9,263 nucleotides of DNA from an uncultured Peptococcaceae bacterium. Lineage in GTDB: Bacteria; Bacillota; Dehalobacteriia; UBA7702. The notes under the pieces are model-generated. The model did not search any database, was not told where the DNA came from, and saw only the letters and a list, made by a program, of their open reading frames with translations. Position 1 is the stretch's first letter; every line of letters begins with the position of its first letter. This document shows, piece by piece, positions 1 to 5,932 of the stretch. The translations under genes and the position numbers were made by a program. The stretch lies in the NCBI GenBank assembly GCA_937919295.1, contig CALFRX010000167.1, positions 1 through 9,263 of the forward strand, in the 5' to 3' direction.

Positions 1-1
1 T

Positions 2-700
2 TACACGCTGGCAGGTCTTTTGAAACATTTGAAGCTGTCCTTTGGCGAAACAAGCGCCAGCTTCCAAGGATTCGGTAATGTTGCGGAATATGCGGCGCGT
101 CTGTACGCAGAATTAGGCGGTAAGGTGATTGCCGTTTCCTGCTGGGATCAGGACGATGCGACGTCTTATACCTATCGGAAGTTAGACGGTTGCGATATTG
201 AACAGCTGGCCAGCATCAAAAACTCTTTCGGCAGCATTAATAAAGATAAGGCCCAGGACCTTGGGTATGAAGTGTTACCCGGCGGCGCCTGGATATGTCA
301 GGATGTTGATATTTTGGTTCCGGCGGCATTGGAAAATCAGATTATACCCTGCTCGTGCCAACAGATCTCACCAAAGGTGAAGATCCTATGCGAAGGAGCC
401 AATGGCCCTGTAACACCCGACAGTGATCCAATCCTGAAAGATCGCGACATCATTGTTCTGCCGGACTTTCTCTGCAATGCAGGCGGTGTTACCTGTAGCT
501 ATTTTGAACAGGTTCAGTGCAACATGAACTATTTCTGGAGCAAAGAAGAAGTCATGGAAAAACTGGAATATAGCATGACCAAGGCGTTTACCGCCGTCAA
601 CGAGCTGGCGCAAGAAAAGAATCTGACCCTGCGTGAAGCTGCCTATGTCATTGCCATCAACCGTGTTGTGAATGCGGTGAAACTGCGCGGATGGGTTTAA
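2..700 (+). CDS. gdhA: Glutamate dehydrogenase (Glu/Leu/Phe/Val dehydrogenase family), C-terminal part
   Basis: The reading frame is open from the left edge to a TAA at 698-700, giving 232 residues. Family members are about 415-425 residues, so the N-terminal substrate-binding domain with the catalytic lysines lies outside the window. The visible part is the Rossmann dinucleotide domain and C-terminal helices. It shows GFGNVA (visible residues 23-28), DILVPAALENQI, CEGANGPVTPDSD, NAGGVTCSYFEQVQ and the typical ending KLRGWV. The family catalyses reversible oxidative deamination of glutamate to 2-oxoglutarate with NAD(P)+ in the cytoplasm. The stretch after the second beta strand (AVSCWDQDDATSYTYRKLDG) is longer than, and unlike, the common AVSD-type segment, so cofactor preference cannot be read off. 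The TTG at 20 is internal and is not a start. Glutamate dehydrogenase is the most likely member; leucine or valine dehydrogenases are usually shorter and less similar in these motifs. Confidence 0.93.
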   Translation, partial: YTLAGLLKHLKLSFGETSASFQGFGNVAEYAARLYAELGGKVIAVSCWDQDDATSYTYRKLDGCDIEQLASIKNSFGSINKDKAQDLGYEVLPGGAWICQDVDILVPAALENQIIPCSCQQISPKVKILCEGANGPVTPDSDPILKDRDIIVLPDFLCNAGGVTCSYFEQVQCNMNYFWSKEEVMEKLEYSMTKAFTAVNELAQEKNLTLREAAYVIAINRVVNAVKLRGWV

Positions 701-918
701 TCCCCTTCGGTCATGGCCAAAGTGAGAACACTTTTACCGTGAAAAATCCTGGCTGAACCGGCAGAGGAATTGGAATGATTTTATGCCGTGATGGGCTTTC
801 GCAGGATCAACAGTGATCCTTACCCGCCGTTATGACACAGTTGTTGTAAATCATAGCTGAGCCAAACGCCAGTATCGGCGCTGTATGCGCTGGCGGAAAA
901 CAGAATCAAATGATGAAT
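701..918. other. Intergenic region after gdhA, no gene seen
   Basis: No supported gene lies between the gdhA stop and its terminator. Three small inverted repeats are visible. AAAGTG/CACTTT occupies 719-724 and 729-734. AGGATCA/TGATCCT, a perfect 7-bp stem with a 4-nt loop, occupies 803-820. CGCCAG/CTGGCG occupies 867-872 and 890-895. None is followed by a T-run, so they are not obvious terminators. They may fold in the gdhA 3' untranslated RNA. A 13-codon frame at 775-816 has a GAGGAA ahead of it but nothing else to support it. Confidence 0.5.
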
Positions 919-957
919 GGGCTTGTTGTCTTGATCGAGACAGCAAGCCCTTTTCTT
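919..957 (+). terminator. Rho-independent terminator of gdhA
   Basis: A 12-bp stem (GGGCTTGTTGTC at 919-930, GACAGCAAGCCC at 939-950, one G-U wobble) encloses an 8-nt loop. TTTTCTT follows directly. This is a classic intrinsic terminator on the plus strand. It separates gdhA from the germination operon. It also shows that the open frame extending upstream to 885 is not part of the downstream gene. Confidence 0.88.
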
Positions 958-962
958 GCTGT

Positions 963-993
963 TGTATAGATTATGGAAGATTTGTCCATAATG
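963..993 (+). promoter_or_regulatory. Candidate sigma-G (forespore) promoter of the ger operon
   Basis: TGTATA (963-968) and CATAATG (987-993) are separated by 18 nt. The known Bacillus sigma-G pattern is TGnATA, then 17-18 nt, then CATnnTA, so the -35 fits fully and the -10 fits at all but its last base. The pair lies between the gdhA terminator and the first ger start, leaving a leader of roughly 25 nt. Germinant receptor operons are generally transcribed in the forespore by sigma-G. The assignment is inference from motif, spacing and context. Confidence 0.5.
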
Positions 994-1022
994 ATACCAG
1001 CCAGGAAAAGGGGAACAGTTTC

Positions 1023-2621
1023 ATGTTTCATTATTTTAAAAAAATAGTTCAACACTTAAAAGCGGAAAGCCTCAATCAACGGCGGGAGGATCCTTTTGCC
1101 GAACGGCCGGAATTTGTGCTGTCTTCCGATATTGACCAAAATCTTACCAAATTCAGGGAGATTTTCGGCGCTAGTAACGATATCATTATCCGGGAAATTG
1201 TCTTTGGTCAAGATCCGCAAGTCCGCGGCATCATCATGTTCGTTGACGGTTTGGTGGATAAAAAGACCATCAATTTAAGTATCATCAAGCCTTTGATGTA
1301 CGATCTGCGCCTCATCCGTTCCTTGGGGAACGATAAGGTTCCGATGGAACAGATCAAAACCGCGCTGCTTTCCGTTGGGGAAATTAAGCAGACGCCATTG
1401 ATCAATAAATTAGTGGATGACTGTCTTTCCGGTGAAACCTTTTTCATCGTCGACGGTCTCGCCGAAGGTTTTATGATCAGCACCAGGGCCTGGGAGAACC
1501 GGGGAGTGCAGGAACCGCAAACCGAGAGCGTGGTGCGCGGCCCCAGAGAGGGCTTCTGCGAAACACTGCGGATCAATACATCGCTGTTGCGGCGGAAGAT
1601 CAAGAATCCCAATTTCATCATGGAAAACGTGGAAATCGGCAAACGGACAAAAACCAGTATTTGTATTGCCTATTTGAAGGACATCGCCGATCCGGTGCTC
1701 ATCGATGAAATCAAGGTCAGGTTGGGGCGGATCAATACCGACTCGATTTTGGAATCCGGATATATTGAGCAATTCATTGAAGACGCGCCTTATTCGATTT
1801 TTCCAACGGTGGCCAACAGTGAAAAACCCGACGTGATCGCCGCTAAAATCTTAGAGGGACGGGCGGCCATTCTCGTGGACGGCACGCCTTTTGTCCTTTC
1901 CGTGCCCATGGTTTTCGTGGAGAGTTTTCAGACCGCCGAGGATTATTATATCCGTCATACCCTTGCCAGCCTGACCCGGATCATGCGCTATTTTTCCTAT
2001 TTGATCACAACGCTGACGCCAGCACTGTATATTGCGATTTTAACCTTCCATCAGGAAATCATTCCGATTTCCCTGATGTTTACTTTAGCCGCTTCCGAAG
2101 AGCAATTACCTCTCCCTGTTTTTTTTGAGTTGCTCACTATGATGATCACCTTCGATATCCTGCGGGAAGCGGGGCTACGCTTACCGCGCCTTGTGGGGCA
2201 GGCCATCAGCATTGTCGGCGCCCTGGTCATGGGGGAAGCCGCCGTGGCGGCGGGAATCGTTTCCGATTTTACGGTCATTGTCATTGCCATCACCGCGGTC
2301 AGCAGCTTTGTGGTGGCTCCTCAGGAGGGTTCTGCCACCATGTTGCGCTACATTTATTTTCTCCTGGCTGGCTTTATGGGCGGGATCGGCATTACCGTCG
2401 GTGTCATCGGAACACTGATTCATTTGGCATCTTTGCGGTCCTTCGGTACCCCCTATTTATCGCCGCTGGCGCCCTTTGCCCCCTGTGATCAGAAAGACGT
2501 ATTCATCAGGGCGCCCTGGTGGTCCATGGGCACGAGGCCACGGTACATGGGCGTCCGCGATCTACGCAGACAGGGACACCGTTTAAGACCCCACAAGCCC
2601 CAAGAGGAACATTTGTCATGA
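1023..2621 (+). CDS. GerA-family spore germination protein, A subunit
   Basis: A 532-residue A subunit of a nutrient germinant receptor in the inner spore membrane (GerAA/GerBA/GerKA family). The first ~315 residues are the soluble N-terminal region, with the family-typical LSSDIDQNLTKFREIFG and IIMFVDGLVDK near the start. Membrane segments follow at about 325-345, 362-385, 394-431 (two helices) and 443-471. The conserved ending PYLSPLAPFAPCDQKDVFIR / APWWSMGTRPR is present, and the length is normal for the family. The ATG at 1023 is chosen because AGGAAAAGGGG (1003-1013) stands 9 nt before it. The frame stays open back to 885, but that part crosses a terminator and is low-complexity, non-family sequence. 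The stop overlaps the next start as ATGA. The cognate nutrient cannot be predicted. The gerK-like order (A-C-B) is noted, but I do not assign a clade. Confidence 0.95.
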   Translation: MFHYFKKIVQHLKAESLNQRREDPFAERPEFVLSSDIDQNLTKFREIFGASNDIIIREIVFGQDPQVRGIIMFVDGLVDKKTINLSIIKPLMYDLRLIRSLGNDKVPMEQIKTALLSVGEIKQTPLINKLVDDCLSGETFFIVDGLAEGFMISTRAWENRGVQEPQTESVVRGPREGFCETLRINTSLLRRKIKNPNFIMENVEIGKRTKTSICIAYLKDIADPVLIDEIKVRLGRINTDSILESGYIEQFIEDAPYSIFPTVANSEKPDVIAAKILEGRAAILVDGTPFVLSVPMVFVESFQTAEDYYIRHTLASLTRIMRYFSYLITTLTPALYIAILTFHQEIIPISLMFTLAASEEQLPLPVFFELLTMMITFDILREAGLRLPRLVGQAISIVGALVMGEAAVAAGIVSDFTVIVIAITAVSSFVVAPQEGSATMLRYIYFLLAGFMGGIGITVGVIGTLIHLASLRSFGTPYLSPLAPFAPCDQKDVFIRAPWWSMGTRPRYMGVRDLRRQGHRLRPHKPQEEHLS

Positions 2622-3766
2622 AAAAAGCAGCGGCGGTTTTGCTCTGTGCGGTCATCGCTTTGGTTGCGGCGGGATGCTGGAGTTCCGGAGAATTAAATGA
2701 ATTCGCTTTTGTCGTGGGCGTTGCCGTTGATCAGGGAAGCGCCCCGGAGAACATATTATTAACGGTGCAAGTCGCGAAGCCCAGCGGGTTTAAGTCTAGC
2801 ATTAACGGTGGTGGCAGCGACGAAGAGGCCTATTGGAATATCTCTAACGAAGGAGAAACTTTATTCAATACGGTGCGCGGCTTTACCCATGAATCCGGGC
2901 GAAAGCTGGACTTTCAGCACAATACAATCCTGATATACAGCCGTGATATCGCTAAAAAGGGTCTTGGTGACTGTATGGATCTCTTTATCCGCGACCATGA
3001 ATTCAGAACATCCACCTGGATCGCCATTGCCAACGAAAGAGCCGCTGATGTCTTTGGGGTAGATGCGGGATTGGAAACCCTGCCAGCAGTGGAAATTGAT
3101 AAAATGATGGATGCCCAGCAATATAACTCTCAATCTTATACAATCGAATTACTGGATTTTTTAAAGCGTCTGAAAAGTGATACCACGGCGCCCATCGCGC
3201 CAATCATCAGTATCCGCGGCGAAGGAGACGATCAGGATATCCATATATCGGGAACAGCCGTTTTCCATAAGGATCGATTCATCGGGGAACTGGGCGGCAT
3301 GGAAACACGGGGGCTTATGTGGGTCACCGGTAACGTAAAAAGCGGTATCATCGTTGTGAATTGCCCTTGCGACCAGGGAAAAGCCGAACTGGAGATTTTT
3401 CAGGCCAAGAGTACCGTGACCCCGGTGCTAAAAGACGGCGATCTTTCCTTCCTGATCGAAATCAAGGAAAAGGGGAATCTCGGCAGTCAAACGTGCAGAG
3501 AAAACTTAGCGCCCACGAAAAAATTGGAAGCTTTGTCAGAACGGCAGAACAAGGCCATCAAAACCGAGATCGAAGCGGCCTTAAAAAAAGCCCAGGAGTT
3601 AAATGCCGATATCTTTGGCTTCGGAGAAGCGGTCTATCGGAAATATCCCAAGCAATGGAAATCAATGAAGGATCAGTGGAGTGAGATATTCCCTACGCTT
3701 GACGTGGAAATCAAGGTTCAATCGGAAGTTTACGGGACCGGCAATATCACAAAACCGGTTAACTGA
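2618..3766 (+). CDS. GerAC-family germination lipoprotein, C subunit
   Basis: A 382-residue Ger(x)C protein, the lipid-anchored subunit of the germinant receptor on the outer face of the inner spore membrane. It begins with a lipoprotein signal peptide: MKK, a hydrophobic stretch, then VAAG before Cys20. The lipidated cysteine is followed by Trp, as in the family's GCW signature, and then by LNEFAFVVGVAVDQ. The -3 residue is Ala rather than Leu, a mild departure from the best lipobox. The ATG at 2618 is preceded by GAGGA (2604-2608) at 9 nt and overlaps the A-subunit stop as ATGA, which suggests translational coupling. The frame is open another 33 codons upstream inside the A gene, but that stretch lacks a signal peptide. 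The length fits the 370-400 usual for the family. It was recognised from the lipobox, the GCW motif and the operon position between the A and B subunits. Confidence 0.94.
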   Translation: MKKAAAVLLCAVIALVAAGCWSSGELNEFAFVVGVAVDQGSAPENILLTVQVAKPSGFKSSINGGGSDEEAYWNISNEGETLFNTVRGFTHESGRKLDFQHNTILIYSRDIAKKGLGDCMDLFIRDHEFRTSTWIAIANERAADVFGVDAGLETLPAVEIDKMMDAQQYNSQSYTIELLDFLKRLKSDTTAPIAPIISIRGEGDDQDIHISGTAVFHKDRFIGELGGMETRGLMWVTGNVKSGIIVVNCPCDQGKAELEIFQAKSTVTPVLKDGDLSFLIEIKEKGNLGSQTCRENLAPTKKLEALSERQNKAIKTEIEAALKKAQELNADIFGFGEAVYRKYPKQWKSMKDQWSEIFPTLDVEIKVQSEVYGTGNITKPVN

Positions 3767-3784
3767 GGAGTGGAGTAAACAGTA

Positions 3785-4891
3785 ATGAAATTAGAAAAAG
3801 ACATGATCTCCAACTCACAAATGGCCTTTCTCCTTGGGATATACATTCAGGGCGCTATCTTCTGCACTGCCCTTGTGTTTCATATCACATCGCGAAGTAT
3901 CAGTCTCATCTCTCTGACTTCCCTTGCGGTTTTCCTCACCTTTGTGTTTGTCTATATCAAACTGATGCGGCTGTTTCCCGGGCACAATCTTATGGGACTG
4001 AACGATATTGTTTTCGGCGCGTACATTGGTAAAGCAGTCTCTGGCCTGTATATCTTTTTTCTTGTCGTTCTGACCGTTGCCAACCTGCGCTTGCTATGTG
4101 ATTATGTGGTCGGTAATTATATGGTGGAAACGCCGACCATAGCCATTGCGATCGTGTTCCTTTTTGTCGTTGTTTGGGCGGTTTATGCAGGGTTGGAGGT
4201 GATGGCCCGCATCGGTATGCTTTTTTTTGTGATCGTTTCGGTTTTTACCGGCGTGATTTTCCTTTTATCCCTCAGTCAAATAGAAATCACGAACTTTCTC
4301 CCCCAATTCGATATCTCGTTGATTGATTTCGTGCGTACAAATCATATCATCACCACCATCTTTTTTGGCGAATCCTTTATGTTTATGATGTTCATTCCCT
4401 GTATGAAACAGCAAAATAGACTGGGTAGGTCGTTGCTTTTCGGCCTGATCGCAGGTGAGATTTCTTTGATCCTTTCCTCCCTCATGATCACGGGAGTGCT
4501 GGGAGATATGGCTTCCATTTCGAATAGTCCCTTAAACCGTGTGTTACGCCAAGTGGATCTGGGTCAGGTTTTGTCCCGCATGGAGTTTATCGTTACGGGC
4601 ATTCTGACGTTTTCCGTTTTTATGCGCATCGCCGTGATGTACTATGCGGCAACCATAGGCCTCGGCCAATTACTTGGCTTGAAATCCTATAAGCCCCTGG
4701 TGATTCCCATAGCCGCCGTGGTCTTAGGTTTGGTGGTGCCGATTTTTTATACACCAAGCGCGCAGATTGCCTGCGGCATCAGTACCTGGCCCTTTTTTTC
4801 CTCCTTCTTTACGTTTGTACTTCCCGTCGTTACCCTCCTCGTCGCGTTGCTGCGAGGGTTTTTTAAAAAGAGAGAGGAGGAATGCGGATGA
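3785..4891 (+). CDS. GerAB-family spore germination permease, B subunit
   Basis: A 368-residue, very hydrophobic integral membrane protein of the GerAB/spore permease family, part of the amino acid-polyamine-organocation superfamily. Members have about ten transmembrane helices and form the likely germinant-binding part of the receptor. The start MKLEKDMISNSQMAFLLG is typical: a short polar lead, then helix 1. The helices continue to a basic tail (FFKKREEE). FFGESFMFMMFIPCM and PLNRVLRQVDLGQVLSRMEF match recognisable family regions. The length is normal. GGAG (3772-3775) stands 9 nt before the ATG, after an 18-nt gap from the C subunit. The end overlaps the next gene, whose Shine-Dalgarno AGGAGG is inside this gene's last codons. 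The nutrient specificity is unknown. Confidence 0.94.
   Translation: MKLEKDMISNSQMAFLLGIYIQGAIFCTALVFHITSRSISLISLTSLAVFLTFVFVYIKLMRLFPGHNLMGLNDIVFGAYIGKAVSGLYIFFLVVLTVANLRLLCDYVVGNYMVETPTIAIAIVFLFVVVWAVYAGLEVMARIGMLFFVIVSVFTGVIFLLSLSQIEITNFLPQFDISLIDFVRTNHIITTIFFGESFMFMMFIPCMKQQNRLGRSLLFGLIAGEISLILSSLMITGVLGDMASISNSPLNRVLRQVDLGQVLSRMEFIVTGILTFSVFMRIAVMYYAATIGLGQLLGLKSYKPLVIPIAAVVLGLVVPIFYTPSAQIACGISTWPFFSSFFTFVLPVVTLLVALLRGFFKKREEECG
4875..4880 (+). promoter_or_regulatory. Shine-Dalgarno site that fixes the start of the small ger gene
   Basis: A full AGGAGG lies inside the last codons of the B-subunit gene. Two in-frame ATGs follow at 4882 and 4888. Only the second has workable spacing (7 nt), so it sets the start of the 72-residue protein. 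Confidence 0.8.
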
Positions 4892-5106
4892 TTTACGTCG
4901 TGATTGCCGCCTATCTTATCATTGCTTTTGTCGGGTGCCGTCCTCTGTTTAAGAAAAAATGGTGGGCTGAATTTGCCGCTTATCTCACGCTATTGACCAT
5001 CGGCTTTTCCCTCCTGACCATGCAGGCCCTGGGCATCCGGGTTCCCAGTATCGGCCAGGGGATTCAGATTCTGATGATGGATGTGCTGCATATAGGGTAT
5101 CACTAA
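4888..5106 (+). CDS. Small two-helix membrane protein, probable germinant receptor D-type subunit
   Basis: A 72-residue protein beginning MIYVVIAAYLIIAFVGCR. It has two predicted membrane helices (about residues 2-18 and 28-49) separated by the basic loop PLFKKKWW. A short amphipathic tail ends in HIGYH. ATG4888 is preferred over ATG4882: the AGGAGG at 4875-4880 is 7 nt from the former but only 1 nt from the latter. 4888 also gives an ATGA overlap with the B-subunit stop, as at the A/C junction. Small two-helix 'D subunits' of about 75 residues are known next to GerA-type operons in Bacillus and modulate receptor function. Size, topology and position match, but I cannot confirm sequence homology. 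It could instead be an unrelated small membrane protein. It is the last gene of the operon. Confidence 0.8.
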   Translation: MIYVVIAAYLIIAFVGCRPLFKKKWWAEFAAYLTLLTIGFSLLTMQALGIRVPSIGQGIQILMMDVLHIGYH

Positions 5107-5138
5107 GAAAGGCAACTGTTATAATTTTGCCCTACGGC

Positions 5139-5166
5139 AAAAAAAGGGGCTGCCCATGGCAGCCCT
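5139..5166 (-). terminator. Rho-independent terminator of the minus-strand small gene
   Basis: Read on the minus strand, a perfect 8-bp stem (GGGCTGCC/GGCAGCCC, plus-strand 5147-5154 and 5158-5165) with a 3-nt loop is followed by C and seven Ts (complement of 5139-5145). The plus strand has no T-run after the stem, so it would not terminate the ger operon well. A second stem (TTTTGCC/GGCAAAA) sits at 5125-5142. No clear plus-strand terminator for the ger operon is visible. Confidence 0.75.
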
Positions 5167-5195
5167 ACAAAAGTGAAGTCGGTTTCCGATGAAAA

Positions 5196-5256
5196 TCAAC
5201 TGCACCCCAATCGTTATTTAGTATACCATACTGTCTAACAATTGGGGTGCAGTTCA
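5196..5256. repeat. 61-bp palindromic element, possible paired insertion-sequence ends (miniature element)
   Basis: AACTGCACCCCAAT (5198-5211) is repeated perfectly inverted at 5241-5254. The inner part also pairs imperfectly: GTTA/TAAC and AGTAT/ATACT around a short ACC centre, so almost the whole unit can fold into one long hairpin. The right end read inward is TGAACTGCACCCC, followed by an inner TTGTTAGACA. This resembles, from memory, terminal repeats of IS3-type elements in Firmicutes. AAA flanks both sides (5193-5195 and 5257-5259), which could be a 3-bp target duplication but is low-complexity. No transposase is present. The element separates the minus-strand gene from its terminator. 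A simple structural hairpin in a 3' untranslated region is the alternative. Confidence 0.6.
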
Positions 5257-5296
5257 AAACCTCGGTGAGAGGGGTAAGACCCTTTATTTTTCCGCC

Positions 5297-5524
5297 TTAC
5301 GTTTCACTATTTTCTTGTTTTTTGATCAATTCTTTGAGCGTATTGATTTTTTGTTGAATTTGGTCCAGCTCGGCCTGATATTTGCCTAAAGTGGAACCGG
5401 GCAGATGAATGTTGCGCTGCCCCACGACGATGTCCCGTTCTTCCGTGACTTCTTCCAACAGGTTTTCCTGTTCAGCCAGTTTTTTTCGCAGTTTGTCGGT
5501 ACTCAAATTTTCATAAGCTGGCAT
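5297..5524 (-). CDS. Small charged helical (coiled-coil-like) protein of unknown function
   Basis: A 75-residue soluble protein that I do not recognise. It is very rich in Lys, Glu and Gln. Two likely helices (about residues 8-33 and 45-70) are joined by a conspicuous linker, GQRNIHLPGST, suggesting an antiparallel helical hairpin. It has no membrane segment, cysteine or DNA-binding motif. The ATG at 5524 (minus strand) is chosen because AAGGAG stands 8 nt upstream; the frame extends 14 codons further without a ribosome site. The gene stands alone between the converging ger operon and the diverging HAD gene. A well-formed sigma-A promoter (5602-5631) and a terminator (5139-5166) support it being real and expressed. 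Coiled-coil sequence makes chance similarity common, so I give no function. Confidence 0.8.
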   Translation of the reverse strand: MPAYENLSTDKLRKKLAEQENLLEEVTEERDIVVGQRNIHLPGSTLGKYQAELDQIQQKINTLKELIKKQENSET

Positions 5525-5562
5525 GATGATCTCTCCTTCATGGTTTTCGTATGATTTGAGGA

Positions 5563-5575
5563 ACACGTTACGTGT
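5563..5575. repeat. 13-bp perfect palindrome in the leader of the minus-strand gene
   Basis: ACACGT-T-ACGTGT is a perfect 6-1-6 inverted repeat. It lies between the promoter and the start of the 75-residue gene, about 30 nt downstream of the predicted transcription start. It could be a repressor operator or a small RNA hairpin. Chance occurrence is possible. Confidence 0.4.
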
Positions 5576-5601
5576 GCCAAAACAGCAAAGCTATTTTTCT
5601 A

Positions 5602-5631
5602 AGCATACCATAAGAAGCCCTTCTATGTCAA
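5602..5631 (-). promoter_or_regulatory. Sigma-A promoter of the minus-strand small gene
   Basis: On the minus strand a perfect -35 TTGACA (complement of 5626-5631) is followed by 18 nt and TATGCT (complement of 5602-5607). A TGn sits immediately before the -10, giving an extended -10. The leader would be about 70 nt. Confidence 0.7.
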
Positions 5632-5874
5632 CGCGGGGAATGGCTCAGACAGGCGATTTGCCAGTTTTCTGCTGCTTTGAGGGAGCTTCTACCGGGCAAT
5701 GGTTGGCCTTCGCAAACCTGCATCACTCTAAAGCTTTTGCCGGAAACTGATTCAACACGGCGTATGACAGCAAAGCACTCTCTCCTTTCGGGAGCGCCGG
5801 TTGCGGGGTAACAATATCTACAGGAATCTGACACTAAATTTTCATTTCGATTTAACATGGTTTCGGTGGCGGAT
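5632..5874. other. Intergenic stretch without a convincing gene; some potential RNA structure
   Basis: About 240 bases lie between two divergent promoters. The only long open frame (minus strand, up to 5942) has poor composition and covers the HAD ribosome site, so it is rejected. One region could fold: AAC-(A)-CGGCG at 5754-5762 pairs with CGCCGGTT at 5795-5802, enclosing a smaller CTCC/GGAG hairpin near 5783-5793. No riboswitch class was recognised on either strand. Confidence 0.4.
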
Positions 5875-5904
5875 TTTACATTTGTTTGATAGAATGAATA
5901 TAGA
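5875..5904 (+). promoter_or_regulatory. Possible promoter of the HAD phosphatase gene
   Basis: TTTACA (5875-5880) is followed after 18 nt by TATAGA (5899-5904). Other -10 registers (ATATAG, TAGAAT) are possible nearby. The distance to the strong AAAGGAGGT ribosome site at 5914-5922 is very short, so the transcription start would fall almost on it. The call is weak. Confidence 0.35.
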
Positions 5905-5932
5905 ATAGGGAAGAAAGGAGGTAAAATCAAGG

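Noticed and set aside
775..816. 13-codon leader peptide after gdhA
   Set aside because: It has only a ribosome-like GAGGAA. There is no residue bias, no attenuator partner, and the downstream operon has its own promoter.
885..1022. Upstream extension of the A-subunit gene to an ATG at 885
   Set aside because: It crosses a strong intrinsic terminator and the candidate promoter, has no ribosome site, and encodes sequence foreign to the family. ATG1023 has a good ribosome site.
1208..1772. Minus-strand frames opposite the A-subunit gene
   Set aside because: They are shadows of a clearly coding plus-strand gene, with no ribosome sites or family resemblance.
2519..2617. 33-codon upstream extension of the C-subunit gene
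   Set aside because: It lies inside the A-subunit gene and would bury the lipoprotein signal peptide that starts exactly at 2618.
5198..5254. Palindrome as a bidirectional terminator for the converging genes
   Set aside because: Neither strand has a T-run directly after the stem, and the minus strand has a better terminator at 5139-5166. A minor structural role is still possible.
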